Positions 1-6,388 are shown, numbered from the stretch's first letter. The stretch is DNA of 27,557 bases from Patescibacteria group bacterium (GCA_023487645.1 JAMDBX010000021.1:1-27557), one strand, 5' to 3'. Notes: generated from the sequence alone by a model not told the origin. Translations and numbers: made by a program.

Positions 1-23
1 TGGTAATAACATTCCGACCGGTT

Positions 24-902
24 GTGATGCCAAAACCAAATATCTCCATCAAGGTTAGTCACATCCCTAAGTATAATCCAAGCGGTAACTCTGTGGCAGA
101 GACCACAGGGAGTTATTCATCCTTAAAAAGAGATTTTAATAAATACAAACTTGTTGTTGCAGGAATGTATTTACTGTCAGTATATGGCTGGGAGTTGGCG
201 AGCATTTTTAGAAGTGGATATTATTTTTTTAGGCATCTTGATGATGTATTAGACGGAGACAGACATGTGAGCTGTTGCCCACTATCTTACGCACAGGATT
301 TACGTTCACAAATAGAAACAGGCAAGTTCAAGCAGGGCTCAAACATTACAGTTTTAGCTAAGCATATTATGGACAATTTAGAAAAATTGGAAAAGCCAGG
401 AGACGATCTTAAATCTGATTTCCTAAGCGGGATGGATGGACTAATTTTTGATTACGAAAGATCAAGAGAGAGACGAGTTTTAACAGCCCAACAAGTAGAA
501 GATTATTATTCCAGGGCTTTCGGCCCAGTTGTTAATATTGGCCTAATGGCTCTACATCCCTCTCTAAGATCTCGAGACATGCCGGTCTTGTCATACGGTC
601 AAGGAAGAGTTTATTCAGTAAGAGACCTAAAGGATGATTGGACAAAAGGTATTTTGAATATCCCACAAGAGGTATTACAAAAAGCAGCTTTAACCGGTAA
701 TTCAAGCCTTGAAGAAGTTCAAGGTTCTACTGAAGTTCAAAGTTGGTTTGATTCAGAACTTGGCGCTACCAAACCAGAGCTTGTTGAGCTACAAAAACGA
801 TTAAAATATGAAGGTGGTGCTACCAACTTTATTTTTGGTGGATTAATCAAGCCAATGTTGAAATTTATAGACAAAAATAATTTATCTTGTGAAACAAACT
901 GA
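24..902 (+). CDS. Squalene/phytoene synthase-like protein (head-to-head prenyl synthase fold), possibly 5'-truncated
   Basis: The protein has the two Asp-rich motifs of trans-prenyltransferases of the squalene/phytoene synthase family. The first is DDVLD at residues 73-77, in the context RHLDDVLDGD. The second is D201/D204/D205 in VRDLKDDWTKGILNIP, which resembles the second motif of that family and its following Ile-Pro segment. Family members condense prenyl diphosphates on the inner membrane face, so a role in C30/C40 isoprenoid synthesis is an inference; the substrate cannot be read. GTG at 24 is followed directly by ATG at 27. No Shine-Dalgarno is visible and the frame is open to the window edge, so the true start may lie upstream. 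No other isoprenoid gene is in the window. Family assignment is fairly sure, exact activity is not. Confidence 0.7.
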   Translation: MMPKPNISIKVSHIPKYNPSGNSVAETTGSYSSLKRDFNKYKLVVAGMYLLSVYGWELASIFRSGYYFFRHLDDVLDGDRHVSCCPLSYAQDLRSQIETGKFKQGSNITVLAKHIMDNLEKLEKPGDDLKSDFLSGMDGLIFDYERSRERRVLTAQQVEDYYSRAFGPVVNIGLMALHPSLRSRDMPVLSYGQGRVYSVRDLKDDWTKGILNIPQEVLQKAALTGNSSLEEVQGSTEVQSWFDSELGATKPELVELQKRLKYEGGATNFIFGGLIKPMLKFIDKNNLSCETN

Positions 903-923
903 AGTACCCAGTAGGATGAATCT

Positions 924-938
924 CTCGCCTAGGGCGAG
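924..938. repeat. Short GC palindrome CTCGCC-TAG-GGCGAG
   Basis: A perfect 6-bp stem with a 3-base centre, 22 bases after the prenyl synthase gene. Its CGCC...GGCG core is shared with the elements at 4327-4383. There is no T-run after it, so it is not a typical terminator. It is probably one member of a family of small palindromic elements in this genome (inference). Confidence 0.6.
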
Positions 939-958
939 CCGAACCTGCTTCACCACTG

Positions 959-977
959 CCCTTCGGCAAGCTCAGGG
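959..977. repeat. Imperfect palindrome CCCTTCGGC...CTCAGGG
   Basis: The arms CCCT and AGGG enclose an 11-base centre containing GGCAAGCTC. Sequences of this form (CCCTTCGRCAAGCTCAGGG) recur between genes in many unrelated bacterial genomes; that is my recollection of a common intergenic repeat and was not tested here. Confidence 0.4.
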
Positions 978-1018
978 TTATAACGTGGAGCGCAAATTAA
1001 ATTCCCCATGCCGCTAAA

Positions 1019-1059
1019 TTTAATTAAGAACCCCGATGAATCGGGGAATCTTAATTAAA
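1019..1059. repeat. Long hairpin with an 11-bp AT arm and a CCCCGAT/ATCGGGG core
   Basis: The arms TTTAATTAAGA (1019-1029) and its exact complement (1049-1059) enclose CCCCGAT-GA-ATCGGGG at 1031-1046, with one small asymmetric bulge. The whole would fold into an 18-bp stem. It has no downstream T-run. It could be a rho-independent-like block, a palindromic repeat or a remnant. Confidence 0.6.
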
Positions 1060-1075
1060 GTCGCGATGAGGCGAC
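1060..1075. repeat. Short palindrome GTCGC-GATGAG-GCGAC
   Basis: A 5-bp perfect stem with a 6-base loop, abutting the larger hairpin at 1019-1059. The GTCGC/GCGAC arms are the same as in the element at 4369-4383. Together with 924-938, 959-977 and 1019-1059 it makes a cluster of four palindromes in about 150 bases of non-coding DNA. Confidence 0.5.
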
Positions 1076-1158
1076 AAAGTTTGAACAGCTACCACCTCTC
1101 GTAGCATTAATTTTATCACACTGGCAATCGGACAGATTTGATAGCAGACTTTTGACTG

Positions 1159-1674
1159 ATGACCTGCGTTCACTTGTTCGTTTTTGGTGGGACTGCAAAA
1201 AAGTTAGTTAAACAAAACAAGGGCCTAGTTAAAGCATTTGAACGCTATAATAAGCGTTACCTTGCTGTGGGTAAAAAGCCAGATGTTAAAAAGCTTTTAC
1301 CGGAAGATCTTTATTCCACCATGCGTCTTGAGGGAGAAAAAATTACTAAAAGAGAAGCTCAAGCCCTTTACTAGGTAATTTCTTCTGCCTAAATTAACGG
1401 GGCTAAATCAACCAAACCAAAATCTGCAACAACTTACAAAGAAACAACTTTTGGTATTCTTCCCCGTTCTAAGATAATTGAGCTTGAAAAAAAGGGCATT
1501 AAGCGGGCTCAGGGCTATATCTTAAGCCTGGGAGAGAAGAAAACTAAAATAACCCTAGATCTAATTCTTGAGGTACACAAAGTTGGTTTTGGTTTTATAT
1601 TTCCTGAGTGGGCAGGTAAATTTAGGGTTGAGGATGTAACAGTGGGAGAATATGAACCACTATTAAAGCCATGA
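1159..1674 (+). pseudogene. Degraded Fic-family gene (N-terminal part, two in-frame stops, no catalytic motif)
   Basis: One frame gives 71 residues ending with LEGEKITKREAQALY, a TAG stop at 1372, five codons, a TAA at 1390, and then 93 codons to TGA at 1672. The first part carries TMRLEG, which fits the Fic inhibitory-helix motif (S/T)xxxE(G/N). The second carries FPEWAGKFR followed by VTVGEYEP, the conserved entry to the Fic core. Both parts share a frame, and changing each stop by one base would join them, so a single ancestral class II-type Fic protein is likely. The alternative is a small antitoxin followed by a Fic toxin. The HxFx(D/E)GNGR catalytic loop is not found downstream. Fic enzymes transfer AMP to proteins; this copy cannot. 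GTTCACTTGTT occurs at 1168 and again at 1771. Confidence 0.6.
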
Positions 1675-2003
1675 AAACAACTGATAACCATGACTATTCC
1701 AAGTTAGAAAAACTTATTGCTAATGCCCTCAAATAAAGCCTGGAAAAGGTTTAAAACTTTTTTTATCCGTGTTCACTTGTTTACTTTGAGCCTAATCCTT
1801 TACTATTTTACCTGGCACTTAAGGACGGTTTGGCCTCGGTGGTTACTCCAATAACCGGAGCTTGCGGTGTAGTTACTTTGTTTTTGGCCATATTTCACTT
1901 AAGGAAAAAGTTACCAAATTCCAAATTTATCAATTTCCTATACTATACCCTGTTATTTAAGAAAAAAGAAATTATGGATTTTCTAACTACCATTAGGGAT
2001 TAG
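1675..2003 (+). pseudogene. Debris after the Fic remnant, including a decayed small membrane protein
   Basis: No intact gene is visible here. A 21-residue frame starts with ATG at 1671, overlapping the Fic stop, and ends at 1736. A second open frame runs from 1755 to TAG at 2001 and encodes a hydrophobic stretch (YLALKDGLASVV, then GVVTLFLAIFHLRKK), but it has no ATG upstream of its membrane segment; TTG at 1830 is the only plausible start. A competing frame at 1741-1850 is also hydrophobic. The most likely reading is a membrane protein that has lost its start. I do not recognise a family. Confidence 0.3.
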
Positions 2004-2095
2004 AAATTACCATAAACTATTACGAACAATTGTTGTCTAGGGTGCCAGTACAACAATTTGACTTTTACATATATCTTGTGTACTATGCGTGTATT

Positions 2096-2440
2096 ATGAT
2101 GCTAGAGACCAGACCAAATATTTTTCAAGAGGGGTGGAGGAAATTTAAACGACCAGAAAACTTAATACCAATAAGTTGGAGAGTATTTGATTTTTTTGAA
2201 GATGCAGGAATAGCAGCAACTGACCCTTCACGCCCTTTTGGTATTGATTGGGAACGAAGAACCCGTAGATTTAACCACGAAACAGTTTTACTAGCAGTTT
2301 TGCCTATCGAAATTGTAGCTAAAACAGCAGTATTTTTTACGGTTGGAGTACCAGCTATAACAGCTGATGTTGTATCTTCACCCCTCAGATACAGTTGGTC
2401 GATAGGCAAGGTAATCCAAGAAAGAAGACATCAACGGTAA
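2096..2440 (+). CDS. Hypothetical protein with one hydrophobic segment
   Basis: I do not recognise this protein. The open frame could begin at TTG 2030, but the tandem ATGs at 2096 and 2099 give a more natural start (MMLETRPNIF). The protein would then be 114 residues. It has a charged N-terminal half rich in Arg, Trp and Phe, and a single hydrophobic stretch (LLAVLPIEIVAKTAVFFTVG) near residues 67-95. The C-terminus is basic (QERRHQR). It may be a membrane-associated protein. It stands alone between debris and the next membrane gene. Confidence 0.4.
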   Translation: MMLETRPNIFQEGWRKFKRPENLIPISWRVFDFFEDAGIAATDPSRPFGIDWERRTRRFNHETVLLAVLPIEIVAKTAVFFTVGVPAITADVVSSPLRYSWSIGKVIQERRHQR

Positions 2441-2631
2441 TTTCCTATTCAACAAGCTAATTGTTAAGGCTAGCGCGCCTAATATTTTCTCGCAATTATC
2501 CCGAGCTAGTCAAAGGGTTGGAACTAAGTAGTAGATTCACTTACCCAATGGAATATTTTAATGAACATTAGATTTAATTCAAACTTAGCAACCAACTACC
2601 ATGAGGGACTGGAACAAAGTATATTCAAGAT

Positions 2632-3219
2632 GTGATTAATGAAAACTTTGTCCTACTTGGCATATTTATAAACTTTCTCGGTGGTCTCTCTTATATCAAA
2701 GATACTCTCCAAGGAAAAGTACAACCCAATAGGGTAAGCTGGGGACTTTGGGCTCTTGCAGTTGCGATCGCCTTCTCTGCCGAGGTCAGCCAAGGTGTTG
2801 GTATTCAATCCCTGACTACTTTTATGGCAGGTTTTATGCCACTGCTAATTTTCCTATCTTCCTTTGTAAATAAAAAGGCCTACTGGAAACTTACCAAATT
2901 CAACCTACTTTGTGCGGTACTATCTATCTTTGGGTTAGTTTTATGGCAAGTAACAAAGATTGGTAATTTAGCCATCATCTTCAGTATCTTTGCCGATTTA
3001 ACTGCAGACATCCCAACCCTAGTTAAATCATATAAGTTCCCTGAAACGGGAAACTGGATCGAGTTCTCTTCCTCATTTATTAGTGTGAGCATTACTATGT
3101 TGACATTTAAAACCTGGACTTTTGCTTATTTTGGTTTTCCTCTTTATATCTTCTTTTATGACGTAATCGCCTTCCTTCTCATTAAGTTCAAACTAGGAAA
3201 AAGAATAAAGGTGAGATAG
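2632..3219 (+). CDS. Multi-pass membrane protein of unknown function
   Basis: 195 residues with about six hydrophobic segments. GTG at 2632 is the only usable start, because an in-frame TGA lies at 2602. The first segment ends in SYIKDTLQGKVQPNRVSWGLW. The pattern GGLSYI-x-T-x-G-x-x-x-PxRxSW recalls PQ-loop/SWEET-like membrane proteins, and a similar IPTLVKSYKFPETGNW motif recurs in the second half, which suggests an internal duplication of the kind seen in those families. Transport is therefore a guess; no substrate can be assigned. There is no operon partner. Confidence 0.55.
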   Translation: MINENFVLLGIFINFLGGLSYIKDTLQGKVQPNRVSWGLWALAVAIAFSAEVSQGVGIQSLTTFMAGFMPLLIFLSSFVNKKAYWKLTKFNLLCAVLSIFGLVLWQVTKIGNLAIIFSIFADLTADIPTLVKSYKFPETGNWIEFSSSFISVSITMLTFKTWTFAYFGFPLYIFFYDVIAFLLIKFKLGKRIKVR

Positions 3220-3223
3220 CCAA

Positions 3224-3297
3224 CCTAAAGGGATTTGAACCAAATCAGCTTCAATAATTAGGAGAAAATAACAAAAAGGTACAAATTTAGCTTTAGG
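3224..3297 (-). pseudogene. tRNA-like remnant with 7-bp acceptor-type ends
   Basis: On the minus strand this 74-base unit begins CCTAAAG and ends CTTTAGG, an exact 7-bp acceptor-like pairing. GGTTCAAATCC, a T-arm-like loop, sits directly before the 3' arm. The middle is AT-rich, has no proper D-loop GG and gives only weak anticodon pairing. It abuts the 3' end of tRNA-Arg with no gap. A decayed tRNA is the simplest explanation; a functional tRNA is unlikely. Confidence 0.35.
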
Positions 3298-3370
3298 CGC
3301 GCCTGGAGGGATTCGAACCCCCGACCTAATGATTAGAACTCACTTGCTCTATCCGCTGAGCTACAGGCGC
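3298..3370 (-). tRNA. tRNA-Arg(TCT)
   Basis: A complete cloverleaf on the minus strand: acceptor GCGCCTG/CAGGCGC, D-stem GCTC/GAGC, anticodon loop GTTCTAA giving anticodon TCT, and T-arm GGGGG-TTCGAAT-CCCTC. The discriminator is G. CCA is not encoded, so a CCA-adding enzyme must complete it. The tRNA is flanked on both sides by tRNA-like remnants. Confidence 0.93.
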
Positions 3371-3462
3371 ATTAAAAACTTAGGGGATCTTCTGCCTTAA
3401 AAATTCCCTTTGATTGGCCATTTTAAGAAAATATTATGATTTTAAAGAGCTGGTTTCAACAA

Positions 3463-3512
3463 CTGTCTTGCTCTATCCACTGATCCCGATTTAATCAGGG
3501 CTAAGCTTTAGG
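3463..3512 (-). pseudogene. 5' part of a tRNA-like sequence with a palindrome in the D-arm
   Basis: The minus strand reads CCTAAAGCTTAG, then a palindromic block (CCCTGATTAAATCGGG at 3485-3500), then CTCAGTGGATAGAGCAAG, which is nearly identical to the D-arm of the neighbouring tRNA-Arg (CTCAGCGGATAGAGCAAG). The 5' heptamer CCTAAAG equals that of the remnant at 3224-3297. No T-arm follows. It is a broken tRNA copy whose D-arm is interrupted by a palindrome, as in the tRNA-Gly copy at 4315-4393. Confidence 0.4.
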
Positions 3513-3605
3513 GCTTAATGTGTATTTTACATGATTTTTGCCTTTAGGTAAAATCCTAAAGGTACTTTACTAGCTTTCCAATACCTATTACTATTAATAT
3601 AGCCT

Positions 3606-4247
3606 ATGTTACACCGCCTTCTACCACTTGCATTTTTAGGAATGGGTATCTTTGTTTTAGTTCAAGTTGTTATGCCATTTGCCTCCTATAAATTATGGGA
3701 AATGGTTATTTACCAGCAAAATACACCCCTGGTTAGTCCGGACCTGGGTGACGGGAGTGTCCTGGGAGTTTCGGTAAAAAATTCGGAAAATTTCCCGGCA
3801 ATTGTTTCCAATAACTACCGTAAAGGTCCCCCTCCATACAGGGAATTTTACCTTACAATCCCCACTATAAATCTTGATAATATTAAAGTTGTAGTAGAAA
3901 GCAATAATTTTGACCAAAACCTGGCCCAAATGCCCGGTACTGCCCTACCCGGAGAGAAAGGTAATGTTTTTATAACCGGCCATTCCTCCCTCCCTATACT
4001 TTATGACCCCAAAAACTTTAAAACTATCTTTACTCATTTGCCGGAAGTCAAAAAAGGTGACCAAATCATTGTAGAAGCTAATGGACAGTATTTTAATTAT
4101 GAAGTTCAAAGCCTTAGAATTGTCGACCCGAAGGATGTATGGGTTATTAAACCTCCGGATAATGAAGGCAGATACCTTACATTAATGACCTGTGTCCCCC
4201 CGGGACTTTATATTAAGAGATTAATTGTTTTGGCAAAACTCCAATGA
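3606..4247 (+). CDS. Sortase family transpeptidase
   Basis: 213 residues with an N-terminal membrane anchor (residues about 4-25), a linker, and a sortase fold. The catalytic triad is readable: His126 in FITGHSS, Cys196 in LTLMTCVPPG (the TLxTC motif) and Arg205 in YIKRLIV. Sortases cut a C-terminal sorting signal of secreted proteins and join it to a cell-surface amine, or polymerise pilins. The class cannot be fixed from sequence alone. A -10-like TAATAT ends five bases before the ATG and no Shine-Dalgarno is seen, so translation may be leaderless. It is not in an operon with a visible substrate. Confidence 0.85.
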   Translation: MLHRLLPLAFLGMGIFVLVQVVMPFASYKLWEMVIYQQNTPLVSPDLGDGSVLGVSVKNSENFPAIVSNNYRKGPPPYREFYLTIPTINLDNIKVVVESNNFDQNLAQMPGTALPGEKGNVFITGHSSLPILYDPKNFKTIFTHLPEVKKGDQIIVEANGQYFNYEVQSLRIVDPKDVWVIKPPDNEGRYLTLMTCVPPGLYIKRLIVLAKLQ

Positions 4248-4297
4248 AAATCTCAAATAATTACAAAATGTTGCTTTTCGGGAATGTAAGTGTTTGG

Positions 4298-4303
4298 TAT
4301 AAT
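4298..4303 (+). promoter_or_regulatory. -10 element TATAAT with extended TGG, upstream of the tRNA-Gly copy
   Basis: TGGTATAAT lies 11 bases before the first base of the partial tRNA-Gly copy, the spacing expected for a tRNA promoter. No good -35 is seen, but the TGN extension can compensate. It should now drive the partial tRNA, the GIY-YIG ORF and the intact tRNA-Gly as one transcript. Confidence 0.5.
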
Positions 4304-4314
4304 AGTTCCAATAA

Positions 4315-4393
4315 GCGGGATTAGTTTTCGCCAAGGCGAATCCGCCTCTGGCGGACAGCGGTAGAACGGTCGCCTCAGGCGACATGTCAGGGG
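4315..4393 (+). pseudogene. Partial tRNA-Gly copy interrupted by palindromes
   Basis: Three blocks are identical to the intact tRNA-Gly downstream: 12 bases at 4315-4326 (acceptor and start of the D-arm), 13 bases at 4356-4368 (rest of the D-arm) and 10 bases at 4384-4393 (variable region and start of the T-arm). Between the first two sits a 29-base double palindrome (TTCGCC-AA-GGCGAA then TCCGCC-TCT-GGCGGA). Between the last two, the 17-base anticodon arm is replaced by the 15-base palindrome GTCGCC-TCA-GGCGAC. The 35 shared bases show no mismatch, so the duplication is young or maintained. It cannot act as a tRNA. Confidence 0.75.
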
Positions 4394-4396
4394 CTA

Positions 4397-4645
4397 ATGT
4401 ATTATACATATGTATTAAAGAGTCTAAAGAATGGAAAATTATATACTGGATCTACCAATAATCTTGTTCGACGATTAGAAGAGCATAATAGTGGAAAGTC
4501 AAAATATACAAGGTTAACGAGACCATTTAAAATAATTTATAAAGAGGAATTTAAAACCAGAAGTGAGGCGCATAAAAGAGAATTATTTTTAAAAACTGGA
4601 AAAGGTCGAGAATGGTTCAAAACAATTTTAAATAAGCGGGATTAG
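4397..4645 (+). CDS. GIY-YIG nuclease-like small protein
   Basis: 82 residues with the compact single-domain GIY-YIG fold (UPF0213/YhbQ type). The motif elements are TYVLKS near residues 4-9, LYTGST near 15-20 and the conserved helix NNLVRRLEEHNSG. GIY-YIG domains cut DNA or RNA phosphodiesters, and stand-alone proteins of this size have no firm cellular role. The ORF is sandwiched between a partial and a complete tRNA-Gly: the AGGGG just before its ATG comes from the partial T-arm and could act as a very close Shine-Dalgarno. Its last codons and TAG stop (NKRD-stop) are the first ten bases of the intact tRNA gene. That arrangement suggests an element that inserted at the tRNA and rebuilt it. 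Confidence 0.85.
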   Translation: MYYTYVLKSLKNGKLYTGSTNNLVRRLEEHNSGKSKYTRLTRPFKIIYKEEFKTRSEAHKRELFLKTGKGREWFKTILNKRD

Positions 4646-4707
4646 TTCAGCGGTAGAACGTCTGCTTTCCAAGCAGAATGTCAGGGGTTCGATCCCCCTA
4701 TCCCGCT
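4636..4707 (+). tRNA. tRNA-Gly(TCC)
   Basis: A complete cloverleaf: acceptor GCGGGAT/ATCCCGC, D-stem GTTC/GAAC, anticodon stem TCTGC/GCAGA with loop TTTCCAA (anticodon TCC), and T-arm AGGGG/CCCCT. The discriminator is T and CCA is not encoded. Its 5' end overlaps the stop of the GIY-YIG ORF, and it has no obvious promoter of its own, so it probably relies on the promoter at 4298 and on 5' processing. Confidence 0.95.
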
Positions 4708-4710
4708 CAG

Positions 4711-4744
4711 AAAACAGAGATCGGGCCTTGTGGCTGTTTTTTTT
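4711..4744 (+). terminator. Likely terminator after tRNA-Gly
   Basis: AAAACAG (4711-4717) pairs with CTGTTTT (4734-4740), and the plus strand carries a run of eight T at 4737-4744. The inner part (CGGGCC...GTGGC) is only partly paired. It fits a rho-independent terminator closing the tRNA transcript. Confidence 0.5.
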
Positions 4745-4758
4745 GTTTCCCCAGATGA

Positions 4759-5772
4759 TTAAAGTGAGCTATACTGCCTAAGAGCAATGCCTATATCAGA
4801 TAGCATCCTCTTGCTTTCTCCCGCTTTGGAAGGGTCATACGGATCTTTTGCCAAGCCATAGGATCTTTCAATAATAGTTCTTACAGAAGGAGGAACCTTT
4901 TGCCAAGCACCTTCTGGCAGATTTGCATATTGTTTTTTAAGCTCAGTTAGGCTAGTTCCGGTTATAAGTTTGAAAAGCAATTCACTAATTCCTTTCCGAT
5001 CATAGCCATAACTTAATCCTTGGGTTTGTTGAAGCAGTATATTTTGTGAGTTGGCCCAATCAATTAAGCGTAATTTATCCGCAGCTGGATCCCAAAAAAT
5101 GTTTTGTAAAGCTCCTGCCTCAAGGTCATTGTGAGTTATTCCTGTCTCGTGAGCCTTAGTAATAACAAAGGCTAATCTTGCCGCAATGGTTAGCGCCTCT
5201 TTTGGGTCTAAAGTTTGCCTTAATTGGATGTAACGTTCCAGGGAAATAAATTGTCCTCCAAAACCTTGACCTATATATTCCATGATGATATAGGGTGCAT
5301 ACCTGCTTAATTTGTCTGCCTCTTGGAGACCAAATCCAAGTATCCTTGGAGGTCTGCCAACAGCAACGTCAGGAAAGAGAGCATTCAAAATTCTTAAATT
5401 TAGAATCTCTGTATCAAGATAGTATGCCATTTGAGTTGGGTCTAATGAAAGAAACTGTTCTTGATGGGCTACTTTAATAACATACATTTGGCCTTCTTTG
5501 GGTTGAACAAGCCACCTACCTGGCTGTGATGGAAAACTATCTCTTGCTCTTGCTGAGATACCGGCTCTAGGTAGAAGTTGACCTAATCCTTGAGGAGTAG
5601 AATATTTTTCAGGAACATACACAAAATCATAAACTGTACCGGTTATTCCTTGATCACTTAAAAGATGTAATCCAAATAAGGGATCATTGCCTTCTAAAAG
5701 TGTGGGGGATTCATGTGCGGTCTGCGCCTCTGGTCTGCCTGCTCCTGGTATTGGTTCACCTTGAATACTCAT
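4759..5772 (-). CDS. Protein-kinase-like protein
   Basis: 337 residues from ATG 5772 (a GTG at 5790 would add six). Kinase-fold landmarks, numbered from the GTG, are: K106 in YVIKVAH (ATP lysine), E128 in DTEILNLRIL (helix C), a hinge IIMEYIGQG, the catalytic loop HND at 220-222 with N230, and D244 in LRLIDWAN, the metal-binding Asp in place of DFG. This is closer to small-molecule or atypical kinases than to classical Hanks kinases, so the substrate is open. There is no transmembrane or PASTA segment. TATAAT with a TGTG extension lies nine bases before the ATG and no Shine-Dalgarno is visible. It is transcribed alone. Confidence 0.7.
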   Translation of the reverse strand: MSIQGEPIPGAGRPEAQTAHESPTLLEGNDPLFGLHLLSDQGITGTVYDFVYVPEKYSTPQGLGQLLPRAGISARARDSFPSQPGRWLVQPKEGQMYVIKVAHQEQFLSLDPTQMAYYLDTEILNLRILNALFPDVAVGRPPRILGFGLQEADKLSRYAPYIIMEYIGQGFGGQFISLERYIQLRQTLDPKEALTIAARLAFVITKAHETGITHNDLEAGALQNIFWDPAADKLRLIDWANSQNILLQQTQGLSYGYDRKGISELLFKLITGTSLTELKKQYANLPEGAWQKVPPSVRTIIERSYGLAKDPYDPSKAGESKRMLSDIGIALRQYSSL

Positions 5773-5833
5773 ATAAAAATTATTATACACAACCGGAAAG
5801 CATTTTTCTCATTCTACTTGATACACTTCCTTA

Positions 5834-5861
5834 AAAAAGCCTCCATTTCTGGAGGCTTTTT
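5834..5861 (-). terminator. Rho-independent terminator of the hsp20 gene
   Basis: AAAAAGCCTCC (5834-5844) pairs fully with GGAGGCTTTTT (5851-5861) around ATTTCT. On the minus strand the stem is followed by a U-run, nine bases after the hsp20 stop. The symmetric A/T tracts could let it work on the plus strand too. Confidence 0.85.
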
Positions 5862-5870
5862 GTACCAAGT

Positions 5871-6302
5871 TTATTTGGCCTTAGCTTTGGCTATCACCTT
5901 AACTTTTTTGGGAGGTGCTTTTTGCACTTTCTTAAAAGTTAAAGTTAGGATCCCATTTTCCAGTTCAGCCTGAGGTTCCTCACCCTCTGCTACTGTTTCT
6001 GGGAGTTTAAAGGAATAGTTGTAAGAGGAAGCCATCGAGGTCATAAAATACCTTCTTTGACCCTTTTCCTCTTGCTTTTCCTGTACGGAAGCTGTTACCC
6101 GGACTGTCCGGTCCTCAACACTGACATCGATCTTGTCTTCCGGTATTCCCGGAAGCGCCAACTCAGATACAACTGAATCATTAGTTTCGTAGAGATTTAA
6201 TCCTTGTCCCATTAAACGTGAGAGTGCAGGGACTGTTGGGAGCTCTAAATCATCTTCCCAAATGGAAGAGATGTTCCAAGGATTCCATTTAATAACTGGC
6301 AT
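5871..6302 (-). CDS. Small heat-shock protein, Hsp20/alpha-crystallin family
   Basis: 143 residues from the ATG at 6302. This start is chosen because AAGGAGGT precedes it at good spacing; the longer frame to 6368 has none. The alpha-crystallin domain spans about residues 35-130, with the typical ELALPGIPEDKIDVSVED beta strands, YFMTSMASSYNYSFKLPE and the family signature AELENGILTLTFKK. The tail is Lys/Ala-rich. sHsps hold unfolding proteins as ATP-independent oligomers. Transcription should be heat-inducible through HrcA: a CIRCE element overlaps its sigma-70 promoter. It has its own terminator and is monocistronic. Confidence 0.92.
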   Translation of the reverse strand: MPVIKWNPWNISSIWEDDLELPTVPALSRLMGQGLNLYETNDSVVSELALPGIPEDKIDVSVEDRTVRVTASVQEKQEEKGQRRYFMTSMASSYNYSFKLPETVAEGEEPQAELENGILTLTFKKVQKAPPKKVKVIAKAKAK

Positions 6303-6331
6303 TGATTTCACCTCCTTTATCAATTTTTTCG

Positions 6332-6368
6332 TTAGCACTAATATACAAAGACTGCTAATTTTTGTCAA
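6332..6368 (-). promoter_or_regulatory. hsp20 promoter overlapped by a CIRCE (HrcA) operator
   Basis: TTAGCACTA-N9-GACTGCTAA at 6332-6358 matches the CIRCE consensus TTAGCACTC-N9-GAGTGCTAA with one mismatch per arm. On the minus strand TTGACA (6363-6368), 17 bases and TATATT (6340-6345) form a near-ideal sigma-70 promoter whose -10 lies inside the dyad. HrcA binding would block polymerase directly. The hrcA gene is not in the window. Confidence 0.88.
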
Positions 6369-6388
6369 GGAAGAGTTTTGTAATAATT

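Noticed and set aside
1372..1392. Stop-codon recoding as explanation of the TAG and TAA inside the Fic frame
   Set aside because: Both TAG and TAA would need recoding, all other genes use these stops normally, and the frame lacks the Fic catalytic motif, so decay is simpler.
3295..3304. Perfect palindrome AGGCGCGCCT
   Set aside because: It arises where the tRNA-Arg acceptor meets the abutting remnant and needs no separate function.
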